43,093 nt of DNA, from positions 1 through 43,093 of the forward strand of contig JAFRPC010000051.1 of assembly GCA_017429325.1 (NCBI GenBank), read 5' to 3'. Origin of the DNA: Oscillospiraceae bacterium (GTDB lineage: Bacteria; Bacillota; Clostridia; Oscillospirales; Oscillospiraceae). Below the pieces are notes generated by a model. It was not told the origin of the DNA. It saw nothing but the letters and a program-made list of their open reading frames with translations, and searched no databases. Numbering within the stretch: the stretch's first letter is position 1; each line of letters opens with the position of its first letter. This document shows, piece after piece, positions 1 through 7,140 of the stretch. The position numbers and the translations under genes were made by a program.

Positions 1-18
1 TTTCTGTTGTATAATCCA
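1..18 (-). other. Possible 5' end of an ORF running off the left edge
   Basis: On the minus strand an ATG at 18 opens a frame reading MDYTTE before the window ends. A GAGG motif lies 6-7 bases upstream, inside the 3' arm of an inverted repeat (GAAACCTCG at 23-31 and CGAGGTTTC at 80-88). The start site would therefore be masked when the hairpin forms, an arrangement known for some transposase genes. The upstream ABC transporter stops abruptly at 96, so an insertion starting near there is plausible. Six residues are not enough to name a product. Confidence 0.2.
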
Positions 19-95
19 TGGTGAAACCTCGGGTTTGATTAAGTAAGTACATCCGGCAAGATGCTTCTTTATCCTACTTCGAGGTTTCGTTTTAT

Positions 96-1016
96 TCAAT
101 TGTCAACTTTGCTCATCCCACAAGAAAAGTGATTGAGCCATGTCTTTACCACAAGATTCATATGAGAATAATACAAGGCACAGTAGGACAGTATAGAAAT
201 TAACTGACCGACATGAAGGCCCATTGCCAACAGGATCAGCAGCGTGCCCACCGCGAAGGTAATACCGGTGAATAGTTCTGTCGCAAAACCGTTTGACCAT
301 AAATCACTCAAGTTATCAAGCGCCGCAATCTTTCCCCAAAGCTTGTTAATTGCGTTATTTTCTATGGCAACGTCCTGAATCCTTTGGTTTTCCAAACGGT
401 TCAGTTTCACAAACTCAATTGCCTGAAACGTGTCACCTTTTTTTTGGTTGATGACAGCATTCCGGTCAACAACTTCCTTGACCTCTTTTGAGACAGACCG
501 CATGATAAACCTTACCGGAAACACGACAAAGGGGATGTAAAGCAATTGGATCAACCCTATGATTGGATTGATTAACAAGGAAATGCCAATGATAATGATG
601 GCGCTGATCGAGCAGCAGACATATAGTCTGCTTAATTCGATCAGAACAAAGTTGATATATCCAACGGTTTCTCTGCCGGAGTACGATAATAGCTCCATGG
701 AGTTGTTGCTGTCGAAGAAAGAGACCTCCTTATAGACAATTTTCTCCATAATTTGAATTGCGATCTCATTTCCCTTCTTGCGCACGAATTTGACCGTAAA
801 ATAGTTGTATCCGGTTTGAAGAATCACTGTCACCAGCGGGATGCTGACGAAAAGGATGATACCAACGACAATACTGCTGATTTTTTTATTTGGGATGTAG
901 TCATCTATGACGACTCCCATAAAGTATGGCGGAACCAATGTGACAAACTGCATGATGAGATAGATGAAATAGGTGATGATTTGCAGTTTTTTCAGGTCAG
1001 ACTTGATTTTTTCCAT
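96..1016 (-). CDS. ABC exporter transmembrane domain, truncated before the ATPase domain
   Basis: The 306-residue product is the membrane half of an ABC exporter, probably the outlet for the peptide made by this locus. Hydrophobic segments fit six membrane helices, starting with ITYFIYLIMQFV near the N-terminus and ending with ILSYCALYYSHMNLVV. The family normally continues with a nucleotide-binding domain of about 230 residues, but translation stops at SKVDN, just where the linker to that domain would begin. No Walker motif is encoded in the remaining 95 bases. The ATG at 1016 is preferred because GGGGAG lies 7 bases upstream; the longer frame starts at a TTG. The gene follows the PqqD-like gene after 21 bases. 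It is either broken (by insertion or nonsense mutation) or a half-transporter whose ATPase lies outside the window. Confidence 0.75.
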   Translation of the reverse strand: MEKIKSDLKKLQIITYFIYLIMQFVTLVPPYFMGVVIDDYIPNKKISSIVVGIILFVSIPLVTVILQTGYNYFTVKFVRKKGNEIAIQIMEKIVYKEVSFFDSNNSMELLSYSGRETVGYINFVLIELSRLYVCCSISAIIIIGISLLINPIIGLIQLLYIPFVVFPVRFIMRSVSKEVKEVVDRNAVINQKKGDTFQAIEFVKLNRLENQRIQDVAIENNAINKLWGKIAALDNLSDLWSNGFATELFTGITFAVGTLLILLAMGLHVGQLISILSYCALYYSHMNLVVKTWLNHFSCGMSKVDN

Positions 1017-1037
1017 CTTGCTTCTCCCCAAGGTCTG

Positions 1038-1295
1038 CTATTCGGTGATGATATGATTCTCTTTCAATTCCGCAAAAAAGCTATCCACATCCTGATCGAT
1101 GGCCTCGGCGCTTTCTGGATATAGATCAGCGTAATACTGCTTGATCTCACGAATGGTTTTTCCTTTATAATACAGGTTCCAAATACCGGTTCCCTGTTGA
1201 TTCAGCGTATAATATGTGCCGGTTTTTGTATTTAGTATCATGGTTTCGCCGGCAACGCTTCCGAAGACGATCTCTTTATTGAGCACAAGAACCAT
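1038..1295 (-). CDS. PqqD-like RiPP recognition element protein
   Basis: This small protein (about 85 residues from ATG 1295) has the PqqD fold pattern: a short beta-rich start (VLNKEIVFGSVAGE), the family's typical turn (NTKTGTYYTLNQQGTGIWNL) and a helical C-terminus with DVDSFFAELKENHII. PqqD proteins bind the leader of a ribosomal peptide and present it to a radical SAM enzyme. The longer frame from 1355 would overlap the radical SAM gene by 80 bases and has no better ribosome site. Starting at ATG 1295, or at GTG 1286, leaves only a short overlap with the radical SAM stop at 1276 and suggests translational coupling. Partner choice is inferred from adjacency. Confidence 0.8.
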   Translation of the reverse strand: MVLVLNKEIVFGSVAGETMILNTKTGTYYTLNQQGTGIWNLYYKGKTIREIKQYYADLYPESAEAIDQDVDSFFAELKENHIITE

Positions 1296-2289
1296 ACCTC
1301 GCTTTTCTTGAAATGCAGTAAATGTCAGATGGTTTGAACACATTCCCCGTTTCATTCATGTTAGACACCAGACAAATATGACAGTATTTTTTAATTTCAC
1401 AGGAAGAACACTTCTCAAACATAGAATCCTGGAAGCTTCTGATCAGTTTGAAAAGATGCGATTGTTTCCAGATATTCTGAAACGGTGTTTCATGGATATT
1501 GCCTGCGGGGGTATTAAAGAACGTACAGGGATAAACATTGCCATACGCGTCAATGCTGCAAGATATGGTACCGGCTGTACAGATCAAGCTCTCTTCTCTT
1601 TGCGGATCGACCGATTTTGTAAGGATCGCATTATTTTTCGCAATTTGTTCCTTGCTCGGGACCAGGTCATTGATCTCCCGGCGCCCCTTCGCAAGCAGAT
1701 TGTAACCAAAGTCACGCTCTTTCACGCCCAAGTCCGTAAAGAATTTTGTGGTGGCGGGAATATCCTCAACATTGTACTTCGTAACAGTGATGGCAATTCC
1801 CACCGACAGATTCTTTTGTAGCATGTATTGGATGTTCTCCAATGCTTTGTAGTAGCAATTCTTCTCCTGGATGCCAAAGCACTTCAGATAGGTTTCCAGG
1901 ACAACACTGTGAAAACTGACATTGATATGGTCAATATTCATGTCTGCCAAGGCGTCGATCTTCTCTTTTGTCAATAGCATTGCATTTGTAATCAGGGATA
2001 CCCGGAAATGCCGCTTCTTTGCTTCTCTGAGAATCTCCAAAAAATCCTTTCTTGCAAAAGGTTCGCCTCCAGAGAACCCAATGTAAAAGGTCCCCATTTC
2101 CCGCAGCTCATCCAGCAATTGAATCATCTGCTGAAGCGAAAGCTCTCCGTCCGCACAGGTCCTATGATCGCCCTGAAAGCAGAACGGGCAATTCGCATTG
2201 CATTGGTTTGTTACATCTATTTCAACTTGAAATAGGGCGTCGTTTTCGCGAGCCTTATTCTGAAAGTACGTGTGAACATCTTGTGGCAT
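1276..2289 (-). CDS. Radical SAM/SPASM peptide-modifying enzyme
   Basis: The 337-residue protein carries the radical SAM cluster motif CxxxCxxC (C30, C34, C37 in NQCNANCPFC) and the SAM-binding GGEP motif (FSGGEPFARKD). Its C-terminal third is cysteine-rich (CTAGTISC, YPC, CSSCEIKKYC, YC), typical of SPASM domains that hold auxiliary iron-sulfur clusters. Such enzymes install thioether or carbon-carbon crosslinks in ribosomal peptides. Just upstream are two cysteine-ended precursor peptides and just downstream is a PqqD-like partner, so a sactipeptide- or ranthipeptide-like product is the natural inference. Start: ATG 2289 with AAAGAGG upstream. The gene is AT-rich relative to the housekeeping genes to its right, consistent with acquisition. 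The bond type cannot be read from sequence. Confidence 0.9.
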   Translation of the reverse strand: MPQDVHTYFQNKARENDALFQVEIDVTNQCNANCPFCFQGDHRTCADGELSLQQMIQLLDELREMGTFYIGFSGGEPFARKDFLEILREAKKRHFRVSLITNAMLLTKEKIDALADMNIDHINVSFHSVVLETYLKCFGIQEKNCYYKALENIQYMLQKNLSVGIAITVTKYNVEDIPATTKFFTDLGVKERDFGYNLLAKGRREINDLVPSKEQIAKNNAILTKSVDPQREESLICTAGTISCSIDAYGNVYPCTFFNTPAGNIHETPFQNIWKQSHLFKLIRSFQDSMFEKCSSCEIKKYCHICLVSNMNETGNVFKPSDIYCISRKARYGSCAQ

Positions 2290-2332
2290 ATTGTGACCTC
2301 TTTCAGATAATATTATTTATTCTGAGAATAAA

Positions 2333-2364
2333 GGGGCAAGGCCGCCATAGGGCGGCCCCGCCCC
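2333..2364 (-). terminator. Hairpin between precursor peptides and radical SAM gene
   Basis: GGCCGCC pairs with GGCGGCC and GGGGC with GCCCC around a 3-base loop. On the minus strand the stem is followed by a weak T-rich run (TTTATTCTC). A leaky terminator here would give more precursor than enzyme, a common RiPP operon design. A second small palindrome, TTATTCTGAGAATAA, lies just beyond it. Confidence 0.6.
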
Positions 2365-2395
2365 CAAATTCATGCTTCAGGGATAACGATGGTTT

Positions 2396-2494
2396 TTAGC
2401 AGCAGCCGATGTGGTCGCAAGCTACCGTAGCGCTGACAATGATATTGATAGAATCACTGTTTCCACCGATTTTCACCATGGGCTTATTCCACAT
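2396..2494 (-). CDS. RiPP precursor peptide, copy 1 (32 residues)
   Basis: ATG 2494 to TAA 2396 encodes 32 residues. It starts MWNKPMVKIGGN, continues with a hydrophobic stretch (SINIIVSATV) and ends ACDHIGCC, giving three cysteines in the last seven residues. GGGAGGGAAACAAT supplies a strong ribosome site. The N-terminal half is identical to the second copy up to residue 12, as expected of a leader, while differences fall in the second half before the invariant VACDHIGCC end. The position upstream of a radical SAM/PqqD pair supports a precursor role. The exact leader cleavage site is unknown, and I do not recognise a named precursor family. Confidence 0.8.
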   Translation of the reverse strand: MWNKPMVKIGGNSDSINIIVSATVACDHIGCC

Positions 2495-2571
2495 ATTGTT
2501 TCCCTCCCTTCTGATGGATTTACACAATCTGAAACAAAACCAATTCTATGCTTCAGGGATAACGATGGGTC

Positions 2572-2670
2572 TTAGCAGCAGCCGATGTGGTCGCAAGCTA
2601 CCTGAGTGCTGGCAATGATATTGACAGAATCATTGTTTCCACCGATTTTCACCATGGGCTTATTCCACAT
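2572..2670 (-). CDS. RiPP precursor peptide, copy 2 (32 residues)
   Basis: This is a second 32-codon frame, ATG 2670 to TAA 2572, with the same GGGAGGGAAACAAC ribosome site. It differs from copy 1 at a few positions: N for S at 13, V for I at 16, A for V at 20, and TQ for AT at 22-23. It keeps MWNKPMVKIGGN at the start and VACDHIGCC at the end. Conservative changes with an intact frame, start and stop argue that both copies are expressed genes, not a relic. It is the promoter-proximal copy, transcribed from near 2830. Confidence 0.8.
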   Translation of the reverse strand: MWNKPMVKIGGNNDSVNIIASTQVACDHIGCC

Positions 2671-2833
2671 GTTGTTTCCCTCCCTTCTCGCGGATTTACA
2701 CAATCTGAAACAAACCCAATCAGACGGGCACTCTGATTGATACATGTTGCAGTTGAGCTCAATTTCATCGTGAGGTTTCCGCTGAATGCGATGCTTTTTC
2801 TATATGCATTCACTCTATTCTATGTCCAATTAT

Positions 2834-2862
2834 AATATACTATAGTATTTTTATGAAGTCAA
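2834..2862 (-). promoter_or_regulatory. Precursor operon promoter with palindromic operator
   Basis: Reading leftward, TTGACT (2857-2862) and TATATT (2834-2839) are 17 bases apart, a good sigma-A-type promoter for the peptide genes. A perfect 12-bp palindrome ATACTATAGTAT (2837-2848) overlaps the -10 and fills part of the spacer, where a bound repressor would block polymerase. The divergent XRE gene, with a TATAAT at 2872-2877, is the obvious candidate binder. Confidence 0.6.
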
Positions 2863-2914
2863 GTATAAATATATAATAGTATGTAAATCTTTTATCTTTG
2901 GATCGGAGGCCTCT

Positions 2915-3205
2915 ATGCTGGGAGAACGAATCAAGACGCTGCGGCTGGCGCACAGCTTGAGCCAGGTGGAGCTGGGGAGTGCGTTGTCGGTGACGAAGCA
3001 GACTGTATCAAACTGGGAAAACGGCTACATCCAGCCTTCCGTCGATATGCTGGTCAGGCTTGCGGATTTCTTTCACACCACGGCGGATTACCTCCTGGGC
3101 CGGGACGACGCAAAAACCATAGACGTCTCCTTTTTGACCGACGAGCAGGTTGCGCACCTCAAATGGATCATACAAGATATTACCGGGCCTGGAAACCCCG
3201 GATAA
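2915..3205 (+). CDS. XRE-family helix-turn-helix regulator
   Basis: The 96-residue protein begins with a textbook XRE helix-turn-helix (residues about 3-60: ERIKTLRLAHSLSQVELG, then SVTKQTVSNWENG and a third helix region with PSVDMLVRLADFF). It ends with a short tail containing a predicted helix (DEQVAHLKWIIQDI). GGAGG lies 7 bases before ATG 2915. It is transcribed away from the RiPP genes and shares a 245-base intergenic region with them, which holds a palindromic operator candidate. A role as repressor or activator of the RiPP operon and of itself is inferred from this layout. It could instead be a general regulator that only happens to sit here. Confidence 0.85.
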   Translation: MLGERIKTLRLAHSLSQVELGSALSVTKQTVSNWENGYIQPSVDMLVRLADFFHTTADYLLGRDDAKTIDVSFLTDEQVAHLKWIIQDITGPGNPG

Positions 3206-3211
3206 ATAGAA

Positions 3212-3251
3212 GAGTTCCCGGCATTCCGAGTGTTCGGAATGCCGGGAACTC
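3212..3251. terminator. Perfect 18-bp hairpin terminator after the XRE gene
   Basis: Two 18-base arms (3212-3229 and 3234-3251, beginning GAGTTCCCGG and ending CCGGGAACTC) pair perfectly around GTGT. It can stop transcription from the XRE gene and, on the other strand, from tsf. Confidence 0.8.
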
Positions 3252-3283
3252 TTTGCGAAGCCAAACGCGGTATGCGTTTCAGC

Positions 3284-4210
3284 TTACTTGTTCATGTTCA
3301 TCTGCGCGGCGACCTCGGCGGCGAAGTCTTCGACCTTCTTCTCAATGCCCTCGCCCTTCTCGAAGCGGACGGCCTTGACGAAAGTGACCTTTCCGCCCAG
3401 CGCCTTGGCGGCGGAGGCGATGTAGCCCTCGACGGAGCCGGTGAACAGGTCGGAGCGGACGAAGGTCTGCTGGAGCAGGCAGTTCTCTTCATAGAACTTG
3501 TTGAGCTTGCCGGCGGCGATCTTCTCCTTGACCTGGGCGGGCTTGGAGGCCATCTTGGGGTCGGCGTCCATCTGGGCGACCAGGACCTTCTTCTCCTCCT
3601 CGAGGACCTCGGGGGTCACGTCTGCCTTGTCCCAGAAGCGGGGATTCAGGGCCGCGATCTGCATAGCGACGTTCTTGCCGATCTCGGTGGCGTCAACGCC
3701 GCCCTCGACAGCTAAGTTCACCAGCACGCCGATCTTGCCGCCCGCATGGACGTAGGCCACGGAAGTGTTGTCGTTGTAGCGGATGAAGCGGCGGATCTGC
3801 AGGTTCTCGCCGATGGACATGACCTTCTCAGGCAGGACGCCCTCGACGGTCAGCGCGGTGCCGGGGAAGGGGCACTTCTTCAGCGCGTCCACGTCGGCGG
3901 GGTCGGAGTCCACGACGACCTGGGCGATGCCCTTGACGAACTCCACAAAGGGAGCGGACTTGGCGCAGAAGTCGGTCTCGCAGTTGACCTCGACGACGAC
4001 GCCCACATTGCCCTCGACCACGGCGTAAGCCATGCCCTCGGCAGCGATGCGGCCGGACTTCTTGACGGCCTTTGCCAGGCCCTTTTCCCGGAGCCACTCG
4101 ATGGCCTTGTCCATATCGCCGTCACAGGCGGTCAGAGCCTTCTTGCAGTCCATCATGCCCACGTTGGTTCTCTCACGCAGGGTCTTTACATCAGCAGCGG
4201 TAAATGCCAT
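3284..4210 (-). CDS. tsf: Translation elongation factor Ts
   Basis: EF-Ts exchanges GDP on EF-Tu in the cytoplasm. The N-terminus has the UBA-like domain and its signature (DVKTLRERTNVGMMDCKKAL), followed by the conserved TDFCAKS-type motif (NCETDFCAKSAPF, near residue 80) and the dimerisation/core domain with PRFWDKADV. The start is ATG 4210 (MAFTAADVK), with GGAGG 8 bases upstream; the longer frame adds five unconserved residues. About 308 residues is a normal length. It follows rpsB with a 112-base gap filled by a paired palindromic repeat. In most Firmicutes pyrH and frr come next, but here tsf ends at a terminator and an unrelated regulator. Confidence 0.97.
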   Translation of the reverse strand: MAFTAADVKTLRERTNVGMMDCKKALTACDGDMDKAIEWLREKGLAKAVKKSGRIAAEGMAYAVVEGNVGVVVEVNCETDFCAKSAPFVEFVKGIAQVVVDSDPADVDALKKCPFPGTALTVEGVLPEKVMSIGENLQIRRFIRYNDNTSVAYVHAGGKIGVLVNLAVEGGVDATEIGKNVAMQIAALNPRFWDKADVTPEVLEEEKKVLVAQMDADPKMASKPAQVKEKIAAGKLNKFYEENCLLQQTFVRSDLFTGSVEGYIASAAKALGGKVTFVKAVRFEKGEGIEKKVEDFAAEVAAQMNMNK

Positions 4211-4242
4211 TGTTATATCCTCCAATTATTGTATTTTGTTTT

Positions 4243-4314
4243 CGTAGGGGCCGATGCCCACATCGGCCCTGTTCAGGGATTGAAAAAGGGGCCGATGTGG
4301 GCATCGGCCCCTAC
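4243..4314. repeat. Paired inverted GTAGGGGCCGATG repeat between rpsB and tsf
   Basis: CGTAGGGGCCGATGCCCACA (and on to 4269) is repeated in inverse orientation at 4287-4314 around an 18-base spacer, and each arm is itself a CCGATG...CATCGG palindrome. It would form a very stable hairpin in the rpsB-tsf transcript. Related pairs occur at 19903-19998 and 37062-37143. Confidence 0.85.
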
Positions 4315-4322
4315 GGTACGGA

Positions 4323-5054
<732 letters not shown>

Positions 5055-5183
5055 TTGATATTCTCCTTTTTTGTTTTTTCCTCCACCCCGATCATTTTCT
5101 GCCCCCACCTTGCGGCACAAGGGGAAGAATCTCCGGATGTGTGGATTTTGATTGTCACGGGCCTTTTTCACCCGTGCCGATGT

Positions 5184-5212
5184 ATTATACATGAAAGCGG
5201 CGCAGATTGCAA
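5184..5212 (-). promoter_or_regulatory. rpsB promoter
   Basis: TTGCAA (5207-5212) and TATAAT (5184-5189) are 17 bases apart on the minus strand. Transcription would start near 5177, about 120 bases before rpsB. Confidence 0.7.
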
Positions 5213-5253
5213 GCATTATTTTTCCCAAAAACCGGGATTTTTACACGTTTTTC

Positions 5254-5562
5254 CTACCGAATGACCGTGCAGCCGCAGTCGCCGCGTCTGCGGCGGCGCT
5301 CCCGGCCGACCCGGCAGGCGCCCAAGTCCGCGTCCACCAAAATGATGTCGTCGCCCACCCGCCGGACGCAGGACCAGGGAATGCGATACCAGCCGCTGTG
5401 GCCCAGACAGCCGAAGAAGCGGCAGGGTCCCGGCACGTAGAGGGCGCAGATGCGCCCCTCCGGCAGCTCTGCCTCCAAATCGCAGACAAAGCCCAGCCTC
5501 GCGCCGCTGCACACGTTGATGACCTCCCGATACTGCCAGTCCGTAAATCTGCATGAAGCCAT
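5254..5562 (-). CDS. YlmC/YmxH-family PRC-barrel sporulation protein
   Basis: The 102-residue protein matches the YlmC/YmxH family of small PRC-barrel-like proteins of spore formers. It has an N-terminal YREVINVCSGARLGFVCDLE, the central EGRICALYVPGPCRFFG and the closing strand RVGDDIILVDAD. Members are associated with sporulation, but their molecular function is unknown. GGAGGGACTGCA precedes ATG 5562. The last about 17 residues after VDADLGACRV are arginine-rich (RERRRRRG) and extend beyond the usual end near 85 residues. An intron element ends 66 bases upstream of its start. Confidence 0.8.
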   Translation of the reverse strand: MASCRFTDWQYREVINVCSGARLGFVCDLEAELPEGRICALYVPGPCRFFGCLGHSGWYRIPWSCVRRVGDDIILVDADLGACRVGRERRRRRGDCGCTVIR

Positions 5563-5627
5563 TGCAGTCCCTCCTTCGGACTACTCTATGCGCCGGAGGG
5601 GGTTTTCAGAACAATTTGTGGAAGGAA

Positions 5628-5991
5628 ATCGGGCAGGAGCTCACCCATTCGTTGAGTGAGCGACCTCCCACACCACCGTGCGTACCGTTCTGCTTTCCCG
5701 AACACCGGTACTCTGCGCTCCTGCATACTCTTTGTGTTCCGCACTATCCCTTTGCAGGCAGCCCTTCTGTTCGAGGTATTCTGCGTTCGCCATACCGGCC
5801 TCCTTTCAGCCTTCTTCGGACTTACGATTGTTCGGTCCTTCCCGTGGTTTTTTCCTCCCACGGTACTATGACCTCTGCTGACTTCTCACAGTTCGTTGTT
5901 GCTACGGGAGGTTTTTCTCTCCCGCCTGTGAGACCTCCCCGGGTACTCACACGTTCTTTCACCCTATAGAACGTGCGCTCACCGGGCGCAC
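5628..5991 (-). mobile_element. ORF-less group II intron (class C-like) inserted behind a terminator
   Basis: On the minus strand the element opens with the group II 5' consensus GTGCGCCCGG (5991-5982). It ends with a domain V/VI-like region: GTACCGGTGTTCGGGAAAGC pairing with GAACGGTAC, then GCACGGTGGTGTG, then the small hairpin GCTCACTC/GGGTGAGC, and a CCCGAT end at 5628. Only about 364 bases lie between the ends, so there is no room for a reverse transcriptase. Insertion four bases after a terminator stem (5996-6029) is the known target preference of class C introns. Splicing would need a maturase supplied elsewhere. The class assignment is inferred; the exact ends could be off by a few bases. 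Confidence 0.7.
5641..5793 (-). pseudogene. Remnant start of the intron-encoded protein
   Basis: Inside the intron an AAAGGAGG site precedes ATG 5793, which opens 50 codons (MANAEYLEQKGCLQRDSAEH...). The frame runs straight through the domain V/VI region to a TGA at 5641. A ribosome site and start with no reverse transcriptase domain behind them suggest an internal deletion joined the start of the intron-encoded gene to the 3' ribozyme domains. Confidence 0.45.
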
Positions 5992-5995
5992 AAAC

Positions 5996-6029
5996 ACAGA
6001 CCCTGCCGCATGACTGCAGCGGGGTCTGT
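5996..6029 (-). terminator. Terminator of the AraC-type gene, intron target
   Basis: ACAGACCC (5996-6003) pairs with GGGTCTGT (6022-6029), with an inner CGC/GCG helix. On the minus strand it is followed by GTTT and then directly by the intron start. Confidence 0.7.
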
Positions 6030-6046
6030 TGTTTTCTATACAGGTG

Positions 6047-6928
6047 TTATTGGGCAGACGCTCCAAGCCGCTTGCGGCAGCTGCCCGGCGTACACTGATA
6101 GCGGAGCTTGAACAGGCGGGTGAAGTAGCTCTGCTCCGGAAAGCCGCAGCGCCTCGCCACGTCGCGGATCGGAACATCGGTATTGCGCAGCATCCATGCT
6201 GCAGCGTCCAGCCGGAAGCAGGAGAGGTACTCCATGGGGGAAGCAGCTACCCAGAGCCCAAAGAGTTTACAGCATTTGCTGCGGCTCACGCCTCCGGCAG
6301 CCGCGATTCGATCCAGGGAGAGCTTTTCTCCGTACTCGCCCGCTACACAGGCCAACATCGCCCGGACAGCATCGGCGTCCTTCTGCGCTTTGGCCGACGG
6401 GACCTCGCCGGGGAGCCGCTCTCCGCAGAGCAGCGTCAGGACCCGGCAGGCCAGGCCCAGGAGCTCCAAGCGCTGTGCGGAGCCCTGCTGCTCCCCATGG
6501 CTCAGCCGATCCAGCTGGGGACTGAGGCTCCGCCCCTGGGGGCTGGAAGCCGTCCAGTGCAGGAAGCGAAAACGCTGCTCGTTCAGCAGGGTCTCGGGTG
6601 GATTTCCGGGCTGTAAGGCGCTTTCCAGCAGCGCTCTATGGAAGAGCACCATGCGAATGCGGCCCTCCCGGTCTGCGGCGCGGAAGCTGTAAAGCTGCCG
6701 GGTGTTGATCAGCAGGCAATCTCCGGTCTGAAGGGCGATCTCTGTCCCGTGAATGCGAGCACACAGTCCTCTCGCCTGGCTCTGGACCAAGGCCAGGTCC
6801 TCGTGCCATTGGGGCAAAAGGCTTCCGTCCGGCAACCCGGAGAGGGAAATCTCCTGCCAGAGTGCGGGAAACTCCGGGTCGGGATAGAGGACTCTGAGAC
6901 TTCCGTCTGTTTTACTCCGATATAGCAT
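6047..6928 (-). CDS. AraC-family transcriptional regulator
   Basis: The 293-residue protein has an N-terminal cupin-like sensor region (about residues 35-100, with QWHEDLALVQSQARG and the TGDCLLINTRQLYSF strand pair). Its C-terminal AraC double helix-turn-helix (about 190-288) has LSLDRIAAAGGVSRSKCCKLF as the first helix pair and DVPIRDVARRCGFPEQSYFTRLFK as the signature second pair. GAGAGGTGAGTGA precedes ATG 6928 and a promoter lies at 6961-6989. It is monocistronic, ending in the terminator at 5996-6029. No operon partner hints at the ligand; the divergent neighbour encodes a DUF4364 protein. Confidence 0.9.
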   Translation of the reverse strand: MLYRSKTDGSLRVLYPDPEFPALWQEISLSGLPDGSLLPQWHEDLALVQSQARGLCARIHGTEIALQTGDCLLINTRQLYSFRAADREGRIRMVLFHRALLESALQPGNPPETLLNEQRFRFLHWTASSPQGRSLSPQLDRLSHGEQQGSAQRLELLGLACRVLTLLCGERLPGEVPSAKAQKDADAVRAMLACVAGEYGEKLSLDRIAAAGGVSRSKCCKLFGLWVAASPMEYLSCFRLDAAAWMLRNTDVPIRDVARRCGFPEQSYFTRLFKLRYQCTPGSCRKRLGASAQ

Positions 6929-6960
6929 TCACTCACCTCTCCCTTTACTCAATTTACTTC

Positions 6961-6989
6961 AAAATATCACACGCTTCCGTATTTGTCAA
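6961..6989 (-). promoter_or_regulatory. Promoter of the AraC-type gene
   Basis: TTGACA (6984-6989) and TATTTT (6961-6966) with a 17-base spacer on the minus strand, 33 bases before the start codon. Confidence 0.65.
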
Positions 6990-7041
6990 CACTTTTATTC
7001 CGCATTTGTTATGGATATTCAACAAAAAACACTTTCCGCTC

Positions 7042-7070
7042 TTGTATTCTGCGCAAAATCAGTGTATAAT
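7042..7070 (+). promoter_or_regulatory. Promoter of the DUF4364 gene
   Basis: TTGTAT (7042-7047), 17 bases, TATAAT (7065-7070). Transcription would start about 65 bases before ATG 7141. Confidence 0.65.
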
Positions 7071-7140
7071 AAAGTATCAAGGACCGTCTCTGTTTTGATG
7101 TGGGGAACCCGCATACATCATCCGAAAGGAGACCCTGCAA

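Larger units (their letters stand above)
2369..2721 (-). repeat. Tandem duplication of about 176 bp carrying the precursor genes
   Basis: Two adjacent units each contain ATGCTTCAGGGATAACGATG, a precursor gene, the ribosome site and GGATTTACACAATCTGAAAC. Equivalent points are 176 bases apart (for example stops at 2396 and 2572). The units differ by scattered substitutions, so the duplication is not brand new. Confidence 0.85.
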
